A stretch of DNA of 47,871 bases from Oscillospiraceae bacterium. Its GTDB lineage: Bacteria; Bacillota; Clostridia; Oscillospirales; Oscillospiraceae. The translations under genes were made by a program, and so were the position numbers. A model generated the notes under the pieces. That model saw nothing but the letters and a program-made list of their open reading frames with translations. It had not been told where the DNA came from and searched no databases. Every line of letters begins with the position of its first letter. Within the stretch, counting starts at the first letter, position 1. Shown piece by piece: positions 1-7,505 of this stretch. The stretch covers positions 22,867 through 70,737 of the forward strand of contig CADAHL010000029.1 in assembly GCA_902787755.1 (NCBI GenBank), in the 5' to 3' direction.

Positions 1-157
1 TTTGATGCAGCTGGGCTGACGCCCAGCAAAGAAAAAAGGGCAAAAAGCGCCGAAAAGGGGCGCTCACAGGCGGTAAGTGTTCGACTCCCTTCGCCCTACC
101 CCCAAGCCCCCGGAGAGAGGCGCTGCGGGGCCGGGACCCGGGCCTGCAGCCCCGGTT
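1..157. other. Window edge, no gene; several hairpins
   Basis: No open reading frame here looks coding. Short GC-rich stem-loops are visible: CTGGGC/GCCCAG near 11-26, GCGCC/GGGCGC near 47-63, and a long GC-rich inverted repeat at about 122-154 that begins just past the stop codon of the leftward pseudouridine synthase gene. That last one may end its transcription. Read rightward, it is followed by TTTTATT. A T-arm-like stretch (TTCGACT loop near 79-85) does not fold into a tRNA. Confidence 0.4.
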
Positions 158-784
158 TTATTCGAGGCCGGTTTCAAACAGATTCCAGGGCCACCGGTCG
201 GGCGGAGGGACGCCTCGGTCCACACTGCCCTTCCCATCGGGGCGGGGGAAACGCAGGCGGCAGGACCATAGGGCCAGATCGCCCCGGACGGGGCTGCCGT
301 AGCGGCTGTCCCCCAGCAGGGGAAAGCCCCGGGAGGCAAACTGGACCCGGATCTGGTGACTCCGGCCGGTCTCCAGCCGGATCCGGACCAGACTCAGTCC
401 CTCCCGCCGCGCCAGGGTTTCATACCGCAGCACCGCCTCCCGGACGCCCTTGCGCATCCGGTCCACCACGTAGGACTTGTTCTTCGCACTGTCCCGGAAC
501 AGCAGATCCCGCATTTCGCCCCGGTTGCCCGGATCTCCGGACACCACGGCCAGGTATTCCTTTTCCAGGCGTCCCTCGGTTATGGCCCGGGACAGAAAGG
601 CGGCGCCCCTCTGGCTGGCCGCGTAGACCATAAGTCCGGCGGTCTCCCGATCCAGACGGTGGACGCACCAGACCTGACGGCAGCCGGCTTCCCGCAGCAG
701 TCCGGGCATTCCCGGCTCCTCGGAGATCACGCCCGCCGGCTTCAGGCAGAGAATATAGTCCGCATTTTGCTCCAGAATATCCAT
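158..784 (-). CDS. RluA-family 23S rRNA/tRNA pseudouridine synthase
   Basis: This 208-residue protein should isomerise uridine to pseudouridine in structured RNA. The family signature HRLDRETAG is present at about residues 42-50, with the catalytic aspartate at D45. Further conserved blocks follow: a KEY motif, and RLETGRSHQIRVQFA with GDSRYG near the C-terminus. There is no N-terminal S4 domain, so it resembles the short RluA/RluC-like catalytic unit (usually 220-300 residues) and the RNA target cannot be named. The ATG at 784 is chosen because the family core begins only a few residues later and a GGTGAT sequence lies just upstream; the frame stays open to 850 but without family sequence. 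It stands alone, divergent from the cotransporter gene. Family assignment is secure; substrate is not. Confidence 0.9.
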   Translation of the reverse strand: MDILEQNADYILCLKPAGVISEEPGMPGLLREAGCRQVWCVHRLDRETAGLMVYAASQRGAAFLSRAITEGRLEKEYLAVVSGDPGNRGEMRDLLFRDSAKNKSYVVDRMRKGVREAVLRYETLARREGLSLVRIRLETGRSHQIRVQFASRGFPLLGDSRYGSPVRGDLALWSCRLRFPRPDGKGSVDRGVPPPDRWPWNLFETGLE

Positions 785-889
785 AGCATCACCGCCGATA
801 TTGTAGCGCATGAAATGGGTTAATGCAAGAACAACAAAGCGGCGGCGCAAAAGCGAGGCTTTTTTGCCGGACTTTGTGGGAACTGTGTA

Positions 890-918
890 TTGCGAAGAAA
901 TTTAAGATATGATAATAT
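890..918 (+). promoter_or_regulatory. Sigma-70-type promoter of the Na/Pi cotransporter gene
   Basis: TTGCGA at 890-895 and TAATAT at 913-918 are separated by 17 bp. The predicted start of transcription lies near 925, at the edge of a perfect inverted repeat. Confidence 0.55.
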
Positions 919-924
919 GACCAT

Positions 925-944
925 AAGAAAAATTTATTTTTCTT
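925..944. promoter_or_regulatory. Perfect 9-bp inverted repeat at the transcript start
   Basis: AAGAAAAAT and ATTTTTCTT are separated by two bases, between the -10 box and the AGGAG ribosome site (about 947-952). It could be an operator or a weak 5' hairpin. The repressor is unknown. Confidence 0.4.
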
Positions 945-959
945 CCTGAGGAGATCAAT

Positions 960-2714
960 ATGAGTTTAGCTAATATTATCAGTCTTCTGGGCGGCGTGGC
1001 CCTGTTCCTGTTCGGTATGAGCCTGATGGGAGACGGCCTGAAAAAGGTCGCCGGGAGCAAGATGGAGATGGTGCTGTACCGCCTGTCCGGCACGCCTCTG
1101 CGGGGCCTCCTGCTGGGCATGGGCGTGACCGCGGTGATCCAGTCCTCCTCCGCCACCTCTGTGATGGTGGTGGGCTTTGTCAACTCCGGGATGATGAAGC
1201 TCAGTCAGGCCATCTCGGTGATCCAGGGCGCCCTGGTGGGCACCAGCATCACCGGCTGGATCATCGCCATGTCCTCCCTGGAGGGCACCGGCTGGACCGC
1301 TCTGTTTTCCACCTCCACGCTGTCGGCCATGGTGGCCATTGTGGGTATCGCCCTGCGGATGTTCTCCAAGAAGCAGATCCATCACCATACCGGGGACATT
1401 CTGCTGGGCTTTGCGGTGCTGATGTTCGGCATGCACTCCATGAGCGGAGCGGTGGAGCCGCTGAAGAGCGACCCCGCCTTCCTGTCCATTCTGACCACCT
1501 TCTCCAACCCCATTCTGGGTATTCTGGTAGGCGCTCTGTTTACCGCGGTGCTGCAGAGTTCCTCTGCGGCTGTCGGTATTCTCCAGGCCCTGTCCCTGAC
1601 CGGGGCGGTGTCCTTCGCCACCGCGTACCCCCTGATCCTCGGCATTGCCATCGGCTCTTCCTTCCCTGTGCTGGTATCCGCCGTGGGAGCCAAGGCCGAC
1701 GGACGGCGCACCGCGCTGTCCTATCTGGTCATCGAGGTGATCGGCGCGGCGATCTTTGCACTGGGCTATTATGTCCTGGACGCCTTCCTCCACTTCGGCG
1801 TGGACAGCATGATCGTCAATCCCGTGCTGATCGCGGCCATGAACTCCGGCTTCCGTCTGGCTGTGGCCATCCTGCTGTCGCCCTTCGATCCGCAGCTTGC
1901 CAAGCTCACCCAGACCCTGATCCATGAGAGCGAGGAGGAGAAGAGCGAGACCGGCGAGCTGGATCGGCTGGATGAGCGCTTTCTGCAGCACCCGGCTCTG
2001 GCCGTGGAACAGAGCCGTCTGACCGTCAACGCCATGGCCCGGACCGCCAAGGACAACCTGCTGCGGGCCCTGAAGCTGCTGAAGGAATTTACGGAAGAGA
2101 GCTACCGGAAGGTGGAGAAGACCGAGGATCTGGTGGACCGCTACGAGGACAAGCTGGGCACCTATCTGGTCAAGCTCAACACCCACGAGCTGACGGTGAA
2201 GCAGAATGAGAGCGCGTCCAAATATCTTCACACGCTCAGCGACTTTGAGCGGATCAGCGACCACGCCATGAACCTGGCCCAGACCGCCAGAGAGATCCAG
2301 GAGAAGAAGATCCGCTTCTCCGGTGCGGCCGCCCGGGAGCTGGATGTGCTGACCGCCGCGCTGGCGGAGATCCTGGAGCTGGCCATCGGCTGCTTCGTGG
2401 ACGAAGATCTGCAGCGGGCCTATCAGGTGGAGCCTCTGGAGGAACGCATCGACGTGCTGTGCGACGAGATGAAGCTGCGGCATGTGGAGCGGCTGCAGAC
2501 CGGCGAGTGCTCGCTGTCCCAGGGCTTCGTGTTCAACGACCTGCTGACCAACTGCGAGCGCGTGGCGGATCACTGCTCCAACCTGGCGGTGGCCATGATC
2601 GAGCTCAACAGCGACGCCTACGATACCCACGGCTACATCATCGACCTGCGGGAGATGCACTCCCACCACTTCGACGAGTACTACGAACACTACACCCAGA
2701 AATACGCGATCTGA
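960..2714 (+). CDS. Na+/phosphate cotransporter with C-terminal PhoU-like domain
   Basis: A 584-residue membrane protein of the NptA/YjbB Na/Pi-cotransporter II family, expected to move phosphate across the cytoplasmic membrane. The two hallmark QSSSA repeats are visible: QSSSATSVMVVGFVNSG near residue 61 and LQSSSAAVGILQAL near residue 198. Roughly the first 310 residues are hydrophobic with many membrane segments. Residues about 340-560 are charged and helical and match the PhoU-like double three-helix bundle, including an F-E-R-I-S-D-H-A-M-N motif near 424 and a C-E-R-V-A-D-H-C-S-N motif near 532. The start is fixed by AGGAG eight bases before the ATG. It is transcribed alone from 890-918 and ends at a strong terminator. 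Exact substrate and direction (uptake or export) are not shown by sequence. Confidence 0.92.
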   Translation: MSLANIISLLGGVALFLFGMSLMGDGLKKVAGSKMEMVLYRLSGTPLRGLLLGMGVTAVIQSSSATSVMVVGFVNSGMMKLSQAISVIQGALVGTSITGWIIAMSSLEGTGWTALFSTSTLSAMVAIVGIALRMFSKKQIHHHTGDILLGFAVLMFGMHSMSGAVEPLKSDPAFLSILTTFSNPILGILVGALFTAVLQSSSAAVGILQALSLTGAVSFATAYPLILGIAIGSSFPVLVSAVGAKADGRRTALSYLVIEVIGAAIFALGYYVLDAFLHFGVDSMIVNPVLIAAMNSGFRLAVAILLSPFDPQLAKLTQTLIHESEEEKSETGELDRLDERFLQHPALAVEQSRLTVNAMARTAKDNLLRALKLLKEFTEESYRKVEKTEDLVDRYEDKLGTYLVKLNTHELTVKQNESASKYLHTLSDFERISDHAMNLAQTAREIQEKKIRFSGAAARELDVLTAALAEILELAIGCFVDEDLQRAYQVEPLEERIDVLCDEMKLRHVERLQTGECSLSQGFVFNDLLTNCERVADHCSNLAVAMIELNSDAYDTHGYIIDLREMHSHHFDEYYEHYTQKYAI

Positions 2715-2732
2715 TTTCTTTCAACAGAATAG

Positions 2733-2780
2733 AAAAGCTGCGCAGAACCCGGAAAACATGCGGGAGCTGCGCAGCTTTTT
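2733..2780 (+). terminator. Rho-independent terminator
   Basis: AAAAGCTGCGCAG and CTGCGCAGCTTTTT form a 13-bp stem ending in a T run, 19 bp after the cotransporter stop codon. Confidence 0.85.
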
Positions 2781-3379
2781 GCATTCCGCGAGGGCGTGGG
2801 CCCCTACGGCATGACTGGGACCGGCGGGCGGTTTGAAAATCGCCCCTGCGGAGAACCGAAACCGTTCCGTCCCTGTGTAGGGGCAGGGCTCGTCCCCGCC
2901 CGGCGGGGAACCTGGGAGATTCAGCAGCCTCGGGCGAATGCGAACCGCCTGGGAGGTGCCCCTTCAGTCTCGCTTTGCTCGACAGCTCCCCCAGAGGGGG
3001 AGCCAATGGTCGGCCGCCCCAACGGAAACCCGGAAGCCTTCCGTCCCCATGTAGGGGCGGGGCTTGTCCCCGCCCGGCGGGGAGACCGAAAGGATGCAGG
3101 AACCTCGGGCGAACCCGTACGACCTGGGGGAGATCCAAGAGGGGATCGCCCCTCTTGGGCGTTTCCATTAGGGTAGGTCTCGGGAGGGGAAGAAATCGCA
3201 ATCTTCCCCTCCCGAGTGTCGTTTCTCTTTGGTTCTTTCTCTTTGGACAAGCAAAGAGAAAGAAGTTCCGTCCTTACCCACGATCCTTCTAAGGGACATG
3301 AAACCGTTGGATGGTCACTTCTTACTTGCTCGGTGCGCCCGTAAGAAAAATTTTGTCCAAACACTATGCAGCCAGTTAA
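2781..3379. repeat. Gene-free spacer packed with dispersed palindromic repeats
   Basis: No gene is credible here. The stretch holds two copies of a GC-rich element (about 2862-2917 and 3037-3090) that share GTAGGGGC and CCCCGCCCGGCGGGGA cores. Between them, at about 2958-3010, is another family with CTCCCCCAGAGGGGGAG. Two perfect hairpins follow: CCAAGAGGGG/CCCCTCTTGG (3135-3158) and CTCGGGAGGGGAAGA/TCTTCCCCTCCCGAG (3179-3216). An AT-richer inverted repeat with TTTCTCTTTG/CAAAGAGAAA arms lies at about 3238-3264. These look like non-autonomous interspersed elements; long open frames through them are artefacts of high GC. Confidence 0.7.
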
Positions 3380-3408
3380 TTGTTTTGAATTCTGAGGTTT
3401 GGTAAAAT
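3380..3408 (+). promoter_or_regulatory. Promoter of the 3494-6625 two-gene unit
   Basis: TTGTTT (3380-3385) and TAAAAT (3403-3408) with a 17-bp spacer. Confidence 0.6.
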
Positions 3409-3429
3409 GAACAACATAATAAGTTGTTC
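3409..3429. promoter_or_regulatory. Operator-like inverted repeat at the transcript start
   Basis: GAACAAC-N7-GTTGTTC with perfect 7-bp arms starts directly after the -10 box, where a repressor would block initiation. It differs from the Gram-positive LexA box (CGAAC-N4-GTTCG) in spacing. The regulator is unknown. Confidence 0.45.
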
Positions 3430-3493
3430 TTGGGAAGAAAGCGTTTACACAGCATCTTCAGAAGCTGCAAATAACGAGGCGGAGGGATGAAGC

Positions 3494-4330
3494 ATGTCCA
3501 TACAAAGTCAGCTGAATGATCTGAAAAGGAGCGCATTTAATCTTGGAAAGCTGCAGCATAAGAACGATACCGATGAGCAGTTGAAGGAAATCTTCGTTCG
3601 GAACTCCGGCGCCATTGCCAGAATGCCCCAGACCGAGTCAGGGATTCTCGAGAGTTACAAGCTGATGGGTGAAATGGAAGCGTGCAGCCAGATTCTCTCG
3701 GAGAGGCAGGCCAAAAAGAACCGAATCAAGGGTGCGGCGGATGCCTGGCAGGCGGGCCGAAAAGGAAAAGAGAAAGAACGTTTTCTGTATATGAAAAACG
3801 CCGCCTCTCCCAACGGTCAGTTGGTTACGGCCATCCTGGAGGACGAGGACGGAAAGACGGCAGAGGAACTGGCCACTTGGTGCGACGAGTTGGAGGAATT
3901 GCCGGAGGAGGATTTTAAGAGCCTTCTGGATGGTCTGGTAGAGGAAGGCTTTGTGGAGCGGGACGATGAGGAACGCTACCATCTCCTCGGCATCTGTACC
4001 GAGGACCCGGTGCTCTCGCCGGAGATGGCGGAGCGGCGTTCGGACCGCCACTACAGCTATGATGAAGAAGAGCGGGATAACGCGAGGCGGATCCTGTATG
4101 TCCTTCGGAAGACAAACAAGCCCATGAATCCTCAGGAGTGTCTGGACCGGTTTCCGGAATACCCGGAGCTGCGGACGGATCCCCGGTATGCCCACGCGGA
4201 GCCGTCTCCCAGCGAATTCGATGTAAGATGGACCATGAAGACCCTTGCGGAGCAGGGGATCCTGTCCAAGGAGTATTCAGTGGAGGACACAGACTATTAC
4301 TGGTTCGCCACACTCGGAAAAAGGGGGTAA
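3494..4330 (+). CDS. Unknown protein, possible double winged-helix
   Basis: A soluble, acidic 278-residue protein that I do not recognise. Residues 1-75 look helical and could be a coiled coil. Two later stretches resemble winged-helix folds: about 105-165 (ending SLLDGLVEEGFVERDDEERYHLLG) and about 195-275 (ending MKTLAEQGILSKEYSVEDTDYYWFATLG). Both have the helix plus two-strand wing pattern with an aromatic end. No signal peptide or membrane segment is seen. A GGAGGGATGAAGC sequence precedes the ATG. The stop is six bases before the next start codon, so it is co-transcribed with the zinc-ribbon/RCC1 gene. It may regulate or assist that protein; this is inference only. Confidence 0.75.
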   Translation: MSIQSQLNDLKRSAFNLGKLQHKNDTDEQLKEIFVRNSGAIARMPQTESGILESYKLMGEMEACSQILSERQAKKNRIKGAADAWQAGRKGKEKERFLYMKNAASPNGQLVTAILEDEDGKTAEELATWCDELEELPEEDFKSLLDGLVEEGFVERDDEERYHLLGICTEDPVLSPEMAERRSDRHYSYDEEERDNARRILYVLRKTNKPMNPQECLDRFPEYPELRTDPRYAHAEPSPSEFDVRWTMKTLAEQGILSKEYSVEDTDYYWFATLGKRG

Positions 4331-4336
4331 GAGAAG

Positions 4337-6625
4337 ATGCGCTGTAAATTCTGCGGGAGTACATCCCTGCATCCCGATACACAGCACAAGACCTTCAGCA
4401 CTGGTAAAGCGGTGGCAGGCGCTGTGATGTTCGGCGCGGTCGGCGCGGCGGCGGGATTCATCGGCAAGGATCAGAACGGCTATCGCTGCGGCGCCTGCGG
4501 CGCGTTTATGGACTCGCCCATGGACAGCTTTACGGAGATCCAGGTGAACGGCGCCATCCGGGAAGCCGAATCCGGAGGCAGACGCGCCCTCTACGATTAC
4601 TACAAGGGGCAGTATCCCAACATCCAGGCCTCGCTTCCCGCGCAGCCTGCGGGGGCGTCAGTACAGGCGGAGGCGCTTCCGTCCCCGTTGCCGGCGCTGC
4701 TCCCAGCGATGGAGGATGGGGACACGATCAAGCGCAGCTACCGCTATGGCGTGTGGGAGCCGGACTGCCCGATTTATGTGGAGAGCGTCGTCCTCTACAC
4801 CGGGGACCGGGAGGATCGCCTGTCCCTGATCGCCTGGAACCAGAGCGGAAAAACTCTCCGCTCGGTCTATTATACAGTCCGGGTCCTGGATGATACTGGG
4901 GACGAGGTGGCCAATCTGCGCTGTGTCTATCAGAACCTGTCTGTCCCCGGTGATCCGGAAGAGCGGGACAAGACCATGCTCCCTGCCGGAAAGCAATTCC
5001 CCCTGGGGACCGACCTGGCCTATCGGGTGGAACTGACTTGCGAGAAGGTGGCCTTTGAAGGAGATGAGGTCTGGCGTCGGCGTGAGGATGAGAAGCAGAT
5101 CACCCTGCCGGATCAGCCTCTGCTCACCTCGGAGAATTTTCCTCGGATCCAGTATGTGCAGACCCTGTTTACGTATCTGCAGAGAGCGAACGCGCTGCGG
5201 GATGGGATCCCCTGTTCGCCGCGGTATTACATGCCCATGGAGGGGGAGGACTACTGGCTGTGCTGCTGCGGACACCCGGCAAAGAAAGGCGAAGCCTGCC
5301 CCTATTGCGGGGATTTCCAGTTCAATATGGAAACGGCGTTTTCTCAGAAGGAGCTCCGGGAGAGACAGCAGACGGCGGTAAAGGAGCGGGCTGCCGGCCG
5401 CGCGGAAAAGACCTGGCCTCTCTATGAAGCGGCTGTGGCGGAGAAAGCCAGGAAAGAGGAAGAAGCAAACAGCAGTGTGTATGCCAAGGCGGAAAAAGCG
5501 TGGAAGGAGAATACCATTGCTTCCGTCCAACAGGCCCAAGAGCTTTTTCTGTCCCTCGGTACATACAGAGATGCCGCTGACCGGGCGGAGGCCTGCGAAA
5601 AGCGTGTCCAGGAGTTGGAAGAGGAGAAACGCCTGGCCGAGGAGAAACGCCTGGCCGAGGAAAAGCGCCTGGCCGAGGAGAAGCGCCTGGCCAGAGAGCT
5701 GGCCGCAAAAAAGAGGAAAAAGCTTGCCGTCATCTTGAGCTCAGCCGCAGCGGCCTGCTTGGCTGTGGTGCTGTTGGCCGTCTATGTCATTGTTCCCACT
5801 ATCAATTACAACAAGGCCAAAGCGCTCTTGGAAGCAGGCCAATATGAGGAAGCCATACTCACATTTGAAGCTCTGGACGGGTATAAAGATAGCGAGGAAC
5901 AGATTTATAATATTGCTGAATATTACAAAGAAAACGGAAAGCTCTCCGAGGCTGCAATGGCTTTCTATATAGCTAAAGACTATAAGGATTCCTGGCAGTG
6001 TTCTTTTGAACTCTGGGGAGAGCTTGCAGCACGAGATACCATTGCAGCCGGGGGCTTCCACACGATCGGGCTGAAGTCAGATGGCACCGTGGTCGCTGCA
6101 GGATATAACGAAGACGGCCGGCGCGATGTGAGCGACTGGAAAGATATTATCGCCGTTGCAGCCAGTGATAGTCACTCGGTGGGACTGAAGGCGGACGGGA
6201 CTGTGGTCGCTGTGGGCTCTAACTATTATGGCCAATGCAATGTGAGCGACTGGAAAGATATTATCGCCGTTGCAGCCGGTGATATTCACTCGGTGGGACT
6301 GAAGGCGGACGGGACTGTGGTCGCCGTGGGTTCTGACAATTATGGTCGATGCAATGTGAGCGGCTGGAAGGATATCATCGCCATTGCCGCTGGTGGCTCG
6401 CACACGGTGGGACTGAAGGCGGACGGGACTGTAGTCGCTGTAGGATATAACGACGATGGCCAGTGCAATGTGAGCGGTTGGAGAGAAATCATTGCCATTA
6501 CTGCCGGAGGCTTCCAAACGATGGGGCTGAAGGCGGACGGGACGGTGGTCATCGTGGGAAGAAATAACCATGGCCAGTTCGATGTGTCTGGCTGGAAGAA
6601 CATCATGCTTCCAAAGGAAAGATAA
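4337..6625 (+). CDS. Zinc-ribbon, coiled-coil, TM, RCC1-repeat protein (unknown role)
   Basis: A 762-residue multidomain protein. An N-terminal CxxC...CxxC zinc ribbon (residues 3-58) encloses a Gly/Ala-rich hydrophobic stretch. A beta-rich region covers about 125-290. A second zinc ribbon (CCCGHP...CPYCG) is near 307-325. A charged helical region ends in four exact EEKRLA repeats (429-452), followed by one membrane helix (about 463-487). A TPR-like helical segment spans about 490-560. Residues about 566-762 hold five RCC1-type repeats of 38 residues (for example VGLKADGTVVAVGS...). The topology suggests the zinc ribbons are inside the cell and the RCC1 repeats outside, unless the orientation is reversed. 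RCC1-like propellers usually bind proteins and normally have seven blades, so five may be incomplete or oligomerise. Function unknown. Confidence 0.8.
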   Translation: MRCKFCGSTSLHPDTQHKTFSTGKAVAGAVMFGAVGAAAGFIGKDQNGYRCGACGAFMDSPMDSFTEIQVNGAIREAESGGRRALYDYYKGQYPNIQASLPAQPAGASVQAEALPSPLPALLPAMEDGDTIKRSYRYGVWEPDCPIYVESVVLYTGDREDRLSLIAWNQSGKTLRSVYYTVRVLDDTGDEVANLRCVYQNLSVPGDPEERDKTMLPAGKQFPLGTDLAYRVELTCEKVAFEGDEVWRRREDEKQITLPDQPLLTSENFPRIQYVQTLFTYLQRANALRDGIPCSPRYYMPMEGEDYWLCCCGHPAKKGEACPYCGDFQFNMETAFSQKELRERQQTAVKERAAGRAEKTWPLYEAAVAEKARKEEEANSSVYAKAEKAWKENTIASVQQAQELFLSLGTYRDAADRAEACEKRVQELEEEKRLAEEKRLAEEKRLAEEKRLARELAAKKRKKLAVILSSAAAACLAVVLLAVYVIVPTINYNKAKALLEAGQYEEAILTFEALDGYKDSEEQIYNIAEYYKENGKLSEAAMAFYIAKDYKDSWQCSFELWGELAARDTIAAGGFHTIGLKSDGTVVAAGYNEDGRRDVSDWKDIIAVAASDSHSVGLKADGTVVAVGSNYYGQCNVSDWKDIIAVAAGDIHSVGLKADGTVVAVGSDNYGRCNVSGWKDIIAIAAGGSHTVGLKADGTVVAVGYNDDGQCNVSGWREIIAITAGGFQTMGLKADGTVVIVGRNNHGQFDVSGWKNIMLPKER
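5621..5692 (+). repeat. Four 18-bp tandem repeats encoding EEKRLA
   Basis: Four near-identical units (5621, 5639, 5657, 5675) encode a heptad-free charged helix just before the membrane segment. Copy number could change by slippage without breaking the frame. Confidence 0.8.
6040..6600 (+). repeat. 114-bp tandem repeats encoding RCC1-like blades
   Basis: Five tandem units of 114 bp, highly alike at DNA level. For example, the block beginning GGGACTGAAGGCGGACGGGA recurs near 6181, 6295 and 6409. This indicates recent duplication or gene conversion inside the reading frame. Confidence 0.8.
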
Positions 6626-6745
6626 AAAGGCCTGCATCGAAAACCGACCGGGCGGGGAGCGTAAAGAACTCTCCGCCCGGCTCGTTATGCGCCTGTTTCC
6701 CAATCTTCGGGGTATTGTATTCTTCCGCCGCCAAACCACAGGAAA

Positions 6746-6788
6746 CACAGCAGCCCCGGACATCGAATCGATGCCCGAGGCTGCTGTG
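6746..6788 (-). terminator. Hairpin terminator, probably of the leftward peroxidase transcript
   Basis: CACAGCAGCC (6746-6755) pairs with GGCTGCTGTG (6779-6788). Read leftward it is followed by TTTCC. The rightward gene ending at 6625 has a weaker hairpin at about 6648-6680 (CCGGGCGG/CCGCCCGG), so the two may close the convergent pair together. Confidence 0.5.
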
Positions 6789-6801
6789 CTGTTTGAGCGC
6801 T

Positions 6802-6895
6802 TTATTCTCTGCTCGGCAGGAAGGACAGGAGCTTGTTGAAAACGACGCGGTAGGCGTCGGCGTACATGTGCACGCCCTCCACGGTGTAATCCGCC
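6802..6895 (-). pseudogene. C-terminal remnant of a GDSL/SGNH hydrolase
   Basis: In one leftward frame, about 30 codons ending at a TAA (6802-6804) read DYTVEGVHMYADAYRVVFNK and then LLSFLPSRE. This is the C-terminal block of SGNH/GDSL esterases, usually D-G-V-H followed by a G-Y-R-x-W-F-x-x-L-L-P-x-L helix. Nothing of the rest of such an enzyme is present: upstream it runs straight into the end of the glutathione peroxidase gene. It appears to be the relic of a deletion joining two genes. The fragment is short, so the call is moderate. Confidence 0.5.
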
Positions 6896-7435
6896 CTACA
6901 GCACGGCCTGGACCTTTTCCCGGACCTTGTCCATGGACAGGGTGGGCTCCATGCGGCAGACGATGTTGCCCTCCCGGTCGATCAGGAACTTGGTGAAGTT
7001 CCACTTGATGGCGCCGTTGTTCTTGTAGTCCTTGTCCATCTTCTTCACCACGCCGCTGAGGACCAGACCCATGGGCCCGTTGAAGCCCTCGAAGCTGGTG
7101 CTGCTGGTCAGCCACTGATACAGGGGGATGGCGTTCTCGCCGTTGACCTCGATCTTGGCAAACTGGGGGAAGGTGATGCCGAAGCGGCCGGTGCAGAAGG
7201 TGTGGATCTCCTCATCGGTGCCGGGGGCCTGATCGGCGAACTGGTTGCAGGGGAAGTCCAGAATCTCCAGACCCTGATCCTTGAAGGCCTCGTAGATCTC
7301 CTGCAGCTCCTTGTACTGGGGGGTGAAGCCGCAGCCGGTGGCGGTGTTGACGATCAGCAGGGGACGGCCCTTGTACTGGGCCAGATCCACATCCTGGCCC
7401 TTCCGGGTCTTTACCGTGAAATCATATATGTTCAT
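6896..7435 (-). CDS. Glutathione peroxidase family (thiol peroxidase)
   Basis: A 179-residue cytoplasmic peroxidase of the GPx/BsaA family, reducing hydrogen peroxide or organic hydroperoxides. The peroxidatic residue is a cysteine, not selenocysteine (C35 in NTATGCGFTPQY). The catalytic partners are present: Q65 in FPCNQF, and W145-N146 in KWNFTKF. C63 in the FPCNQF motif is at a usual resolving-cysteine position, so the bacterial enzyme probably uses thioredoxin rather than glutathione. Length is normal for the family. The ATG has a strong GGGGGAG site. The gene has its own consensus promoter in the 70-bp gap after the dihydrouridine synthase gene. Name BsaA/Gpo is possible; the family call is firm. 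Confidence 0.93.
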   Translation of the reverse strand: MNIYDFTVKTRKGQDVDLAQYKGRPLLIVNTATGCGFTPQYKELQEIYEAFKDQGLEILDFPCNQFADQAPGTDEEIHTFCTGRFGITFPQFAKIEVNGENAIPLYQWLTSSTSFEGFNGPMGLVLSGVVKKMDKDYKNNGAIKWNFTKFLIDREGNIVCRMEPTLSMDKVREKVQAVL

Positions 7436-7469
7436 ACTTGCTCCCCCTAAATAGATTTAACACAATTGA

Positions 7470-7498
7470 ATAATACACAACTAACCGTTCCCTGTCAA
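7470..7498 (-). promoter_or_regulatory. Consensus promoter of the glutathione peroxidase gene
   Basis: On the minus strand TTGACA (7498-7493) and TATTAT (7475-7470) are separated by 17 bp, about 35 bp before the start codon. Confidence 0.75.
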
Positions 7499-7505
7499 GG
7501 ACTTT

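Noticed and set aside
55-115. Partial tRNA or attachment site at the left edge
   Set aside because: The TTCGACT loop has a mismatched T-stem and there is no matching 5' acceptor or anticodon arm; no integrase is near.
966-2690. Long antisense frame over the Na/Pi cotransporter (and similar ones over rpoB, rpoC, feoB and the coiled-coil gene)
   Set aside because: Same codon-bias shadow effect; the sense strand has family motifs and proper start signals.
7320-7345. Selenocysteine in the peroxidase active site
   Set aside because: The codon for residue 35 is TGC (Cys), and the gene has no internal TGA.
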